A stretch of 64,000 bases of DNA from Betaproteobacteria bacterium (GCA_016708825.1 JADJEZ010000002.1:62001-126000); one strand, 5' to 3'. Counted from the first letter of the stretch, positions 17,901-24,454 are shown. Program-made: numbers and translations. The notes: generated by a model not told the origin, from the letters alone.

Positions 17901-18357
17901 TCTCTCGCGCCCCCTGGCGGTGGCCGCCGAGGTGAATCTCCACGCCCCGGCACTGCTTCCCGAGGCCTATTGCGGCGACGTGCACGAGCGGCTCGTGATC
18001 TACAAGCGGCTCGCCAACTGCGCGAGCGAGGACGACCTGCAGCGGCTCACCGAGGAACTCGTCGATCGCTTCGGGTCGCTTCCGGAACCGGCACGCGTGC
18101 TGCTCGAGTGCCACCGGCTGCGCATCCAGGGCGCCCCGCTCGGCGTGGCGCGCATCGACGCGAGCCCGGCCGCCATCGTCGTGCAGTTCGTTCCCGACCC
18201 CCCGGTCGACGGCCGGCGCATCATCTCGCTCGTGCAGTCCGGCGGGCGCTACCGCATGCCCGGTCCCGACCGCGTGCGCATCGAGGCCGCCATCGAAGAC
18301 CTTCGCGAGCGCGCCGCCGAGGTGCGCGGATTCATGAAGCGCCTGGTGGCTCCGTGA
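14956..18357 (+). CDS. mfd: Transcription-repair coupling factor
   Basis: A 1133-residue ATP-dependent translocase that removes RNA polymerase stalled at lesions and recruits UvrA. Domains in order are a UvrB-like N-terminal region with PDWETLPYD near residue 55, an RNAP-interaction domain (EFLHLEYDGGDKLYLPVSQL), RecG-like helicase motifs (Walker A GDVGFGKTE near 617, DEEH box near 716, LTATPIPRTL), the TRG motif region, and the C-terminal UvrA-binding domain. I start it at the TTG at 14956, 5 bp after the fumarase stop. It gives MARPAVARSGSSDALW, close to the normal start of the family, and no ATG or GTG is available there. Confidence 0.95.
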   Translation: MARPAVARSGSSDALWLARLARSAKPVFVITESAQDAERLRDEIAWFDPTLAVNRLPDWETLPYDQFSPHPDLVSERLATLHQFSQGACDVGLIPVATALQRLAPRSYLAARTFFLKQKSRLDLEALKAQLALAGYAAVQQVMAPGEFCVRGGLVDLFPTGSAVPYRIDLLGEEIESIRSFDVDTQRSIYPVTEVRLLPAREFPMDDEARARFRANFRERFEGDPTKRRAYKDVSNGIAPAGVECYLPLFHESTATLFDYLPPGATCVLQEDVPAGAEAFWRDLKGRWDLLRGDADRPLLAPGDLYLPAEAFFIGLQAFPRIDVKRGAAGPPPANAQSFVAEGVPDVGVDRRSAEPLHALERLVGTFDGRVLIVADGPGRRETLAQMLGEHGLHPALVDDWALFAQSASPLALTHGPLAAGFSLPGERLAIVTEAELYPSQVRQSRRRDAHGRTSAEAMLRDLAEVKEGDPVVHSQHGIGRYQGLVTMDLGEGPTEFLHLEYDGGDKLYLPVSQLHVISRYAGASPEDAPVHRLGSGQWEKARRKAAQQVRDAAAELLDLYARRAARQGFAFPLKEQDYEAFSAAFEFEETPDQASAIRAVIADMTGGKPMDRLVCGDVGFGKTEVAMRAAFVAVAAGRQVAILVPTTLLAEQHFTNFSDRFAPWPVKLAELSRFRSAKETAGAIAGLADGTVDIAIGTHKLIQKDVAFRNLGLVIIDEEHRFGVRQKESLKRLRSQVDVLTLTATPIPRTLAMSLEGLRDFSVIATAPQRRLAIKTFVARHSAGIVREAVLRELKRGGQAYYLWNEVETIENRREALEKLLPEARISVAHGQMRERDLERVMRDFYHQRSNVLLCSTIIETGIDVPSANTILIDRADRFGLAQLHQLRGRVGRSHHQAYAYLLTPPEDALGANAKKRLEAIQAMEDLGAGFYLAMHDLEIRGAGEVLGESQSGGIHDVGFALYTEMLEHAVKSLRAGKEPDLSRPLAVAAEVNLHAPALLPEAYCGDVHERLVIYKRLANCASEDDLQRLTEELVDRFGSLPEPARVLLECHRLRIQGAPLGVARIDASPAAIVVQFVPDPPVDGRRIISLVQSGGRYRMPGPDRVRIEAAIEDLRERAAEVRGFMKRLVAP

Positions 18358-19202
18358 GCACCTTCGACCTCGTGGTCCAGGGATCCCGGGTCGGGGCGCC
18401 CGATCTCGAGGCGCTGCGCTCCCTTTCCCGGGCAAGCGCGGTCGAGCGCGGCTCCGGCGGGGAATTCCGGATCCTCGGTGCGGACCCTGCCGCGCGCGCG
18501 AACGTCGCCGAGCGCTGCGCGACGGCCCGTCTCGACTGGGGATTCGTCGCCCGGGGCAGCCGCCTCGCGGACTTCGGCCTGCTCGCCCTAGACATGGACT
18601 CGACCCTCATCACCGTGGAGTGCATCGACGAGATCGCGGACTTCGCCGGGCGCAAGGCGGAGGTCTCCGCGATCACCGCCGCCGCGATGCGAGGCGAGAT
18701 CGACTGGGCCCAGAGCCTGCATCGGCGAGTGGCCGCGCTTGTGGGCCTCGAAGCCGGCGTGCTCGATCGGGTCTACCGGGAGCGGCTCGAACTCACGGCC
18801 GGCGCACGCGAGCTGCTGGACGCCGCGCACCGTTGCGGGACCAGGACATTGCTCGTCTCCGGCGGGTTCACGTGCTTCACGGACCTCCTGCGCGACCGGC
18901 TTGGCATCGGCGAGGCCCATGCCAACGTGCTCGTCGTCGAGGATGGCCGCCTTGCAGGGCGCGTGAGCGGCCCTCTCGTGGACGCTGCGGGCAAGGCGCG
19001 GCACGTGGCGCGATTGCGCCGGTCGCTCGGGCTGCCGAAGGAGCGCGTCCTCGTCATCGGCGACGGCGCGAACGACCTCGCGATGATGGAGGAGGCGGGA
19101 ACGAGCATCGCCTTCCACGCCAAGCCGATCGTGCGCGACCGCGCCACCTTCGCGCTCTCGCACGTGGGGCTCGAAGGGGTGCTCGGGCTTTTTCCGGCCT
19201 AG
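18354..19202 (+). CDS. serB: Phosphoserine phosphatase
   Basis: A 282-residue HAD-superfamily phosphatase for the last step of serine synthesis. The nucleophile motif is ALDMDSTLI (D80, D82), the second motif is VSGGF, and the third is VIGDGANDLAMM. The N-terminal 75 residues are an ACT-like region, as in other proteobacterial SerB proteins. The GTG start overlaps the mfd stop as GTGA, so translation is coupled. The 3' end overlaps by a few bases the converging DUF3460 remnant; both stops use the same TAG/CTA. Confidence 0.93.
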   Translation: MSTFDLVVQGSRVGAPDLEALRSLSRASAVERGSGGEFRILGADPAARANVAERCATARLDWGFVARGSRLADFGLLALDMDSTLITVECIDEIADFAGRKAEVSAITAAAMRGEIDWAQSLHRRVAALVGLEAGVLDRVYRERLELTAGARELLDAAHRCGTRTLLVSGGFTCFTDLLRDRLGIGEAHANVLVVEDGRLAGRVSGPLVDAAGKARHVARLRRSLGLPKERVLVIGDGANDLAMMEEAGTSIAFHAKPIVRDRATFALSHVGLEGVLGLFPA

Positions 19203-19409
19203 CTGCCGGAGGGACTGCGCGCCGGTCGCGGGCGGGGAAATACACGTAATCGCCCTGCGCGACCCGCGCGGCCTCGCGCCCGCGCCTGCTTCGGGTTCCT
19301 GCGGCCGGTCCCACCACGTCGCGCGGTTGCGGCTGCGCAGTTCGCGAAGCTCCGGGTGCTGGTCGAGGAGCTGGTCGAGAAACCGCGTGGCTTCGGAACG
19401 GTAGGCCAT
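19199..19409 (-). pseudogene. DUF3460-type small protein, frameshifted
   Basis: The start MAYRSEATRFLDQLLDQHPE, followed by RNRATWWDRPQEPE, matches the first 40 residues of DUF3460, a betaproteobacterial family of about 60 residues. The expected C-terminal part (REAARVAQGDYVYFP) is present but in another frame, so about one base is missing in the GC-rich stretch around 19268-19285. A further one-base change in the CCCC/GGGG run near 19235 would give a stop at 19199. Without these changes the frame runs on antisense to serB. It is either real decay or two indel errors. The function of the family is unknown. Confidence 0.6.
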
Positions 19410-19531
19410 GGGAAGGTGCGACGCCGGTGACAGGGAAACGGCGGCGATCATAGCACGCGTCTCCCGGCGACCGATTGCGCCACGCGCGCGCCACGGAGGA
19501 TAATCCACGACCCAACCCAGGCTCTTCCGCG

Positions 19532-20977
19532 ATGCGCATCTCCTACCCGCGCTCGTTCCTGTCGCTGCTGCTCATCGGCTTCACGATCGTCGCCGCGCCG
19601 CTGGTGTTCGCGCTCTTCGCCAACGCGGTGGCGTTCGACAAGCTCGCCGCGCTCTCCGAGCAGGCGGTGCTCGCCGCCGTGCGCGTGACGCAGGCGAGCC
19701 GCGCCCTCGCCTCGCAGGTCGCCCCCCTCGAACGCGCGGCGCGACAGTATGCCGTGGCCGGAGAGGCGCCCTTCCTCGACGCCTATCGCGCCGACCGCGC
19801 TGACTTCGCCGCGGCGCTGCGGACGCTCGAGGAGATGTCGCTGTCGGAAGCGCAGCGCGTGGAAACCACGGCGATCGCGGGCATCGAGGAGGAGATCCAC
19901 GCTCGCCTGTCGCGGATGCCGTCCTCGCCGGAGCTCTCGATGCGCCTCACGGCCGACTTCCGCCTCCTCTCGTCGCGTGCGCGGTCCCTGGTCTCCCTGG
20001 GAGAGGGCGTGATCGACGAGGCCATCGAGCGCCTTCGGGCGCAGGCCGTGCGCGCGCGCAGCGGCGTCTTCTGGCTGCTGGTCGCGCTGATCCCCACCGC
20101 CGTGCTCCTCATCGCGAGCTTCACCTTCCTGATCTCGCGCCCCATCAACCAGGTGAGTTCCGCCATCCGGCGCCTGGGCGACGGCGAGTTCGCGCGCCCG
20201 GTCGAGATCGAGGGCCCCGGCGACATGGTCCGCCTGGGCGAGCAGCTCGACTGGCTGCGCCGGCGCCTGGTCACGCTGGAGGAGCAGAAGACCCGGTTCC
20301 TGCAGCACATCTCCCACGAGCTGAAGACGCCCCTCACGGCGCTGCGCGAGGGATCCGACCTCCTGTCCTCCGGCGTCGTGGGAAACCTCAACGCCGAGCA
20401 GCACGAGATCGCAGGCATCCTGCGCGAGAACTCGATCGAACTGCGGAAGTTGATCGAGGGGCTCCTCAACTACAGCGCGGTGCACGCCCAGGCCTCCTTC
20501 CTCGACGCGAGGATCGTGCAGCTTCGCGACGTCGTGAAGCGCGTCGTGAACGACCGCAAGCTCGCCATGGTGGCGAGAAGCATCCGCGTCGACTTCAACG
20601 CGGAGAACGTCACCGCCTACTGCGACGAGGAGAAGATCCGCGCGATGCTCGACAACCTGCTGTCCAACGCGGTGAAGTTCTCGCCGGAGCGTGGCCTCGT
20701 CACGGTGAAGCTCTACAAGGACCGCAGGGACGCCGTCTTCGAGGTGGCCGACGAGGGGCCCGGAATCCCCGCACCGGAGCGCGAGAAGGTTTTCGAGGCC
20801 TTCTACCGGGGAACCGACGCCCCCATTGCGGCGATCAAGGGCAGCGGCCTGGGGCTGTCGATCGTCAAGGAGTACGTGAGCCTCCACAAGGGCCGCGTGG
20901 AGATCATCGACGGGCCCGGCGCCCACTTCCGGATCCGCATTCCCCGCAAGCGGGACCAGCACGAAGCGGCCGCATGA
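19532..20977 (+). CDS. glrK: Sensor histidine kinase, GlrK/QseE-like
   Basis: The 481-residue membrane kinase has TM1 at about residues 10-32, a periplasmic helical sensor of about 150 residues, TM2 at about 183-205, and a HAMP segment (RPINQVSSAIRRLGDGEF). The HisKA box is ISHELKTPLTAL (histidine near residue 262) and the HATPase has NLLSNAVKFSP, DEGPGIP and GSGLGLSIV. The MRISYPRSFL start and domain layout match GlrK (QseE/YfhK), whose partner is the sigma-54 activator encoded next. The ATG at 19532 is used; 19475 would add an unlikely basic leader. The gap to glrR is 180 bp. Confidence 0.85.
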   Translation: MRISYPRSFLSLLLIGFTIVAAPLVFALFANAVAFDKLAALSEQAVLAAVRVTQASRALASQVAPLERAARQYAVAGEAPFLDAYRADRADFAAALRTLEEMSLSEAQRVETTAIAGIEEEIHARLSRMPSSPELSMRLTADFRLLSSRARSLVSLGEGVIDEAIERLRAQAVRARSGVFWLLVALIPTAVLLIASFTFLISRPINQVSSAIRRLGDGEFARPVEIEGPGDMVRLGEQLDWLRRRLVTLEEQKTRFLQHISHELKTPLTALREGSDLLSSGVVGNLNAEQHEIAGILRENSIELRKLIEGLLNYSAVHAQASFLDARIVQLRDVVKRVVNDRKLAMVARSIRVDFNAENVTAYCDEEKIRAMLDNLLSNAVKFSPERGLVTVKLYKDRRDAVFEVADEGPGIPAPEREKVFEAFYRGTDAPIAAIKGSGLGLSIVKEYVSLHKGRVEIIDGPGAHFRIRIPRKRDQHEAAA

Positions 20978-21016
20978 GGCGCGCGCACCGAAATTCCCGG
21001 GCCCGTCGGCCCCTGA

Positions 21017-21032
21017 TGGCAGGGTTCTTGCT
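21017..21032 (+). promoter_or_regulatory. Candidate sigma-54 promoter upstream of glrR
   Basis: TGGCAGGGTTCTTGCT matches the -24/-12 consensus TGGCAC-N5-TTGCW with exact spacing and only the C after TGGCA changed. Transcription would begin near 21043, 115 bp before the glrR ATG. Immediately downstream, 21033-21045 (GCCGGTTGGCGAC) is identical to the core of a GlrR-type site at 22597-22609, with GACA ending at 21046. This suggests autoregulation, though a site overlapping the -12 region could also repress. Confidence 0.55.
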
Positions 21033-21157
21033 GCCGGTTGGCGACAACCGTCCGCCGGCGGAATACGGGCCGGCGCCCCCTCCCGAAACGACCTGCTTCG
21101 ATCGCCACCATGCTGATGACCCCCATTGCAGCACCCGCAAGGACCCCACCTCCCGCC

Positions 21158-22519
21158 ATGACCTCGCAAGGCCGCGCCTCGCTGTTGCTGGTTGACGACG
21201 ATCCGGATCTCCTCCGGCTCCTCGCGATCCGGCTCAAGGCCAACGGATACGCCGTGAACGCGGTCGACAGCGGGCCCCGAGCCCTCGCGGCCATCGCCGC
21301 CTTCCGTCCCGATGTCGTGCTCTCCGACCTGCGCATGAGCGGGATGGACGGCATGGCGCTGTTCCAGGAGATCCAGGCGTCCTACCCGGGACTGCCGGTC
21401 ATCATCCTCACCGCGCACGGCACGATTCCCGACGCCGTGGCGGCGGTGAAGCGCGGCGTGTTCGGGTATCTCACCAAGCCCTACGACGCGGACGAGCTGC
21501 TGGCGCAGATCGCGCGCGCCCTCGCGCTGCACGGCGGGCACAAGGGGCGCACGGGAGAGGGGCAGGCGTGGCGCGAGGAGATCGTCACGCGCTCTTCCCT
21601 CATGGAGGATCTCCTGTCGCGGGCGCAGCGCGTGGCCTCGAGCGACGCGAGCGTCCTGATACAGGGCGAGAGCGGAACGGGCAAGGAACTCCTCGCCCGC
21701 GCCATCCACCGCGCCAGCCCGCGCGCCGGCGAGCCCTTTGTCGCGATCAACTGCGGCGCGATTCCGGAAACGCTGCTGGAGAGCGAACTCTTCGGGCACA
21801 CGAAGGGCTCGTTCACCGGCGCCATCGCTGACCATCGCGGCCTCTTCATCACCGCCGACCGGGGAACGCTGTTCCTGGACGAGATCGGCGACATGCCGCT
21901 GCCGCTGCAGGTGAAGCTGCTGCGCGTGATCGAGGCCCGCGAGGTGCGCCCGATCGGCGCCTCGCGCACGGTCCCCATCGACGTGCGCATCATTTCCGCG
22001 ACCCACCGCGACCTCGCGAAGGAAAAGGAAACCGGTGGCTTTCGCGAGGATCTCTACTACCGCCTGAACGTGGTCGGCCTGCGCCTGCCCAGCCTGGCCG
22101 AGCGCCCCGAGGACATCGCGCTCCTCGCGCGGCACTTCCTCGAATCGATGGCGCACCGCTACGGGCGCGACAAGGCTTCCTTCGCCCCCGCGGCGCTGGA
22201 GATGCTGGGCAAGGCGAAATGGCCGGGGAACGTCCGGCAGCTCTACAACGTGGTGGAGCAATCGGTCGCGCTGTGCCCGACGGAAGTGATCCCGACCGTG
22301 TTCGTCGAACAGGCGATCCAGGTCGAGATGCACGAGATGACTTCCTTCGAGGATGCCCGGAAGCGCTTCGAGCGCGACTACCTCACGCGACTGATGAAGC
22401 TCACCCAGGGCAGCGTGTCGCAGGCCGCGCGCCTCGCCCGGCGCAACCGGACGGAGTTCTACAAGCTCCTGCAACGCCACGGCATCGAGGCGGCGATCTT
22501 CAAAACCGGCTCGAAGTGA
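21158..22519 (+). CDS. glrR: Sigma-54-dependent response regulator, GlrR/QseF-like
   Basis: A 453-residue regulator. The receiver (D13-D15, phosphoacceptor D57, K107) is followed by an AAA+ sigma-54 activation domain with Walker A GESGTGKE (170-177), a sigma-54 contact loop GSFTGA (217-222) in place of the usual GAFTGA, and Walker B LFLDEIGD (near 241-245). A C-terminal Fis-type helix-turn-helix follows (SQAARLARRNRTEFYKLLQRH). It pairs with the kinase upstream. In enterobacteria GlrR activates the sRNA gene glmY at sites TGTC-N10-GACA with IHF; equivalent elements follow this gene. The ATG at 21158 begins just before the receiver; an upstream ATG at 21110 has no better ribosome site. Confidence 0.88.
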   Translation: MTSQGRASLLLVDDDPDLLRLLAIRLKANGYAVNAVDSGPRALAAIAAFRPDVVLSDLRMSGMDGMALFQEIQASYPGLPVIILTAHGTIPDAVAAVKRGVFGYLTKPYDADELLAQIARALALHGGHKGRTGEGQAWREEIVTRSSLMEDLLSRAQRVASSDASVLIQGESGTGKELLARAIHRASPRAGEPFVAINCGAIPETLLESELFGHTKGSFTGAIADHRGLFITADRGTLFLDEIGDMPLPLQVKLLRVIEAREVRPIGASRTVPIDVRIISATHRDLAKEKETGGFREDLYYRLNVVGLRLPSLAERPEDIALLARHFLESMAHRYGRDKASFAPAALEMLGKAKWPGNVRQLYNVVEQSVALCPTEVIPTVFVEQAIQVEMHEMTSFEDARKRFERDYLTRLMKLTQGSVSQAARLARRNRTEFYKLLQRHGIEAAIFKTGSK

Positions 22520-22526
22520 CGCGGGC

Positions 22527-22544
22527 CGTCTCCACCCGGAGACA
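22527..22544. promoter_or_regulatory. Candidate GlrR binding site 1
   Basis: CGTC-N10-GACA matches the enterobacterial GlrR consensus TGTC-N10-GACA at 7 of 8 positions, with exact spacing. It lies within a perfect inverted repeat (GTCTCC-ACCC-GGAGAC, 22528-22543) just after the glrR stop. It is about 150 bp upstream of the sigma-54 promoter at 22687, a normal enhancer distance. The same hairpin could also act on the glrR mRNA 3' end. Confidence 0.5.
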
Positions 22545-22559
22545 GCCTGCGCAGCCGAA

Positions 22560-22572
22560 AATCAAGGGGTTA
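22560..22572 (+). promoter_or_regulatory. IHF site
   Basis: AATCAAGGGGTTA matches the IHF consensus WATCAANNNNTTR at every defined position. It sits between the two GlrR-type sites and upstream of a sigma-54 promoter, where DNA bending would bring the activator to the polymerase. AT-rich consensus matches are rare in this GC-rich sequence. Confidence 0.6.
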
Positions 22573-22592
22573 CGTTTGTAACGCGTTTTGGA

Positions 22593-22610
22593 TGTCGCCG
22601 GTTGGCGACG
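22593..22610. promoter_or_regulatory. Candidate GlrR binding site 2
   Basis: TGTC-GCCGGTTGGC-GACG matches TGTC-N10-GACA at 7 of 8 positions. It is embedded in a perfect inverted repeat (GTCGCC-GGTT-GGCGAC), and CGACATC follows as a further half-site to GATGTCG. Its 13-base core recurs exactly at 21033-21045 before glrR. It lies 77 bp upstream of the -24 element at 22687. Confidence 0.55.
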
Positions 22611-22680
22611 ACATCCGCTGCCCTGTCCCACCATCGCCCAGGCAGGGGTTTAGGTAAGAGACTGATTTTTCAAGGAAACA

Positions 22681-22709
22681 TGGACTTGGCACTGCGATTG
22701 CTAGATAAT
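22681..22709 (+). promoter_or_regulatory. Overlapping sigma-54 and sigma-70 type promoters of a small RNA
   Basis: TGGCACTGCGATTGCT (22687-22702) is a near-perfect sigma-54 -24/-12 promoter with a predicted start near 22713. Flanking it exactly, TGGACT (22681-22686) and GATAAT (22704-22709) form a sigma-70-like -35/-10 pair with 17-bp spacing and a start near 22716. Overlapping sigma-54/sigma-70 promoters that use nearly the same start are a known feature of enterobacterial glmY. The region follows glrR, which encodes the likely activator. Confidence 0.75.
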
Positions 22710-22712
22710 CCA

Positions 22713-22826
22713 TGCGAAACGTCATGCCAGAGCCTCCTCGGCTCCGGGTCGGTGAAAGGCCGGCTGGTTCTTCCTCCGTTTTCAAGAGTGCGCCTTGTGG
22801 GGCAGGTTTCCTGCCCCTTTTTTTTG
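22713..22826 (+). ncRNA. Predicted GlrR/sigma-54-controlled small RNA, about 113 nt
   Basis: The boundaries come from the overlapping promoters (start about 22713-22716) and a perfect intrinsic terminator (T-run ends 22825). Predicted structure: hairpin 1 with stem GAGCC/GGCTC (22730-22744) exposes UCCUC in its loop. Hairpin 2 has stem GUCGG/CCGGC (about 22748-22764) with loop UGAAAGG. A single-stranded U/C-rich stretch UUCUUCCUCC (22768-22777) follows, then the terminator hairpin. The two CCUCC elements are anti-Shine-Dalgarno-like, as in many base-pairing regulators. An ATG near the 5' end has no in-frame stop before the terminator, so coding is unlikely. I recognise no named RNA family; it does not look like GlmY in sequence or length. 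Confidence 0.7.
22799..22825 (+). terminator. Intrinsic terminator of the small RNA
   Basis: GGGGCAGG (22799-22806), loop TTT and CCTGCCCC (22810-22817) form a perfect 8-bp stem, followed directly by eight T residues. It is one of the strongest intrinsic terminators in the window, yet it follows no protein-coding gene closely, being 280 bp after the glrR stop. This supports an independent short transcript. Confidence 0.92.
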
Positions 22827-23017
22827 CCTTTTTTTCAGGCACTTCGGACCAATGGCCGGGGGTATATAAGGGCGCGTTGATATAAGTCAGCCGGTCCCTG
22901 CCGTCCCGGGCGCCTAATGGTGGCGAAAGGGAGGCACGCTCGCGCAATTCCTTCTCGCAGGGCTCGTGGGCGTCCGTCCCGACGTCATACCACCCTGTCA
23001 GAAAAGGAGTACGCGCC
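22827..23017 (+). promoter_or_regulatory. Leader region of the rhodanese gene
   Basis: The 191-bp gap holds AT-rich TATATAAG (22863-22870) and GATATAAG (22879-22886) elements that could be -10 boxes, though neither has a good -35. A GC hairpin CGCC-TAATGGT-GGCG (about 22911-22925) is nested within CCC/GGG near 22906-22931. An AAAAGGAG ribosome site precedes the ATG at 23018. The structured 5' leader does not match a riboswitch class I can name. Confidence 0.35.
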
Positions 23018-24397
23018 ATGAAGCTTCGCACCCTTGCCGCCGTGATCGCGATGGGACTCGCTCCCGCCGCACTCGCCGAGGCACCGGCCGCCAAGGCCAA
23101 CATCCCGAAGTTCTGCACCAACTGCCACAAGGCCGGGGCAGGAGAGACTTTCGGCAATTTCGAGAACGTCGCCTTCAAGTCCCAGTCGATCCAGTTGAAG
23201 ATCGACGCGGCGACCGAGATCGTGAAGTTCGACCCCAAGGCCATCCAGGTGGTCGAAGGCGGGGATCCCAAGCCCGCGGAGGCGATGCGCGACATGCGCA
23301 AGGGCCACGAGGCGAAGATCGCCTACGTCGAGAAGGACGGGGTCAAGACGGCCACGAAGATCTGGTTCAAGGGCCCGATCAAGATCGCCCCCGAGAAGCT
23401 CGCGCACTATGAAGACGTCGCCGCGCTCGTGGCGAAGGGCCCGGATGCCGGCAACTACGTGCTGGTGGACTCGCGCCCCGTGCCGCGCGTGCAGGAAGGC
23501 ACCATTCCCACCGCGATCAACCTGCCCTTCACGACCAAGGGCTTCGATGCGCTCGCCGCGCAGAAACTCCCCGCCGACAAGGCGAAGCGCATCGTCTTCT
23601 TCTGCCAGGGCATTACCTGCATGCTGAGCCCGAACTCGCTCCTGCGCGCCGAGGCGATGGGTTACACGAACGTGCGGGTCTACCGGGAGGGGTGGCCGGA
23701 GTGGACACAGAAGAGCGTCGGCGTCCTCGCGGCGACGCACCTGAAAGAGGCGTGGATCGACAAGGCCATCCCGCACGTCCTGGTCGACGCGCGCCCGGCG
23801 GCCGAATCCAAGGCGGGCTTCATTCCGGGAGCGGCCGCCATCTCCCCGGCGCAGGTGAAGGCCGCGGTCGCCAAGTTCCCCGACAAGAAGCTGAAGCCCC
23901 CGATCATGGTCTATGACGCCGACAACGGGAAGGCGGCCATGGAAGTGGCTTCCGCGATCACCCGCGCAGGCTACGTGAACGTGACCGTGATTCCCGGCGG
24001 CTTCAACGGCTGGAAGTCCGCGGGCTACCCGGTCGCCACCGGCGCCCTCGCGACGTCGGTCGCCTACGTGCCCAAGCCGCGCGCCGGCGACATCGGGATG
24101 GAGGCTTTCCGCAAGCTCGTGGCCAACACCCCGGCCGACACGTTGATCCTCGACGTGCGCAATACCGACGAGGCCAACGCCGGCATGATCAAGGGCGCGA
24201 AGCTCATTCCCGACGAGGATCTCCTCGCGCGCATGGCGGAAATCCCGAAGGACAAGCGCATCGTCGCGCACTGCTCGACGGGCGTTCGCGCGGAAATGGC
24301 CTATCACAAGCTGAAGGACAAGGGCTACAACGCGGCCTTCGTGAATGCCGAGGTCGACATCGACAAGGCAGGCAAGGTCACGGTCAGCCCCAACTGA
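23018..24397 (+). CDS. Periplasmic multi-rhodanese protein with N-terminal haem c motif
   Basis: The 459-residue protein has a signal peptide (residues 1-20, cleavage after ALA) and a CTNCH haem c motif (Cys33, Cys36, His37). Three rhodanese-like domains follow, at about 135-235, 245-345 and 355-450. Domain 1 carries FFCQGITC and domain 3 carries AHCSTGVRA, both with a loop cysteine. Domain 2 (MVYDADNG) lacks one and is probably inactive. It may handle sulfur or act as a redox carrier in the periplasm; no defined reaction can be assigned. It is a single-gene unit, flanked by the small RNA terminator and its own strong terminator. Confidence 0.85.
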   Translation: MKLRTLAAVIAMGLAPAALAEAPAAKANIPKFCTNCHKAGAGETFGNFENVAFKSQSIQLKIDAATEIVKFDPKAIQVVEGGDPKPAEAMRDMRKGHEAKIAYVEKDGVKTATKIWFKGPIKIAPEKLAHYEDVAALVAKGPDAGNYVLVDSRPVPRVQEGTIPTAINLPFTTKGFDALAAQKLPADKAKRIVFFCQGITCMLSPNSLLRAEAMGYTNVRVYREGWPEWTQKSVGVLAATHLKEAWIDKAIPHVLVDARPAAESKAGFIPGAAAISPAQVKAAVAKFPDKKLKPPIMVYDADNGKAAMEVASAITRAGYVNVTVIPGGFNGWKSAGYPVATGALATSVAYVPKPRAGDIGMEAFRKLVANTPADTLILDVRNTDEANAGMIKGAKLIPDEDLLARMAEIPKDKRIVAHCSTGVRAEMAYHKLKDKGYNAAFVNAEVDIDKAGKVTVSPN

Positions 24398-24416
24398 CCA
24401 GCGGCGCTTTGCTCGA

Positions 24417-24438
24417 GGGGGCGGGGAAACCCGCCCCC
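24417..24438. terminator. Terminator between the rhodanese gene and iscX
   Basis: GGGGGCGGG (24417-24425), a GAAA loop and CCCGCCCCC (24430-24438) form a perfect 9-bp stem followed by TTCGCTTTT. It lies between convergent genes and probably ends transcription of the rhodanese gene. It may also slow read-through from the isc operon. Confidence 0.8.
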
Positions 24439-24454
24439 TTCGCTTTTCAGGCGA

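Noticed and set aside
22602..22880. A 92-codon plus-strand reading across the sRNA region
   Set aside because: It has no ribosome site, spans the promoter and the perfect terminator, and its composition is not protein-like. The RNA interpretation explains the region better.
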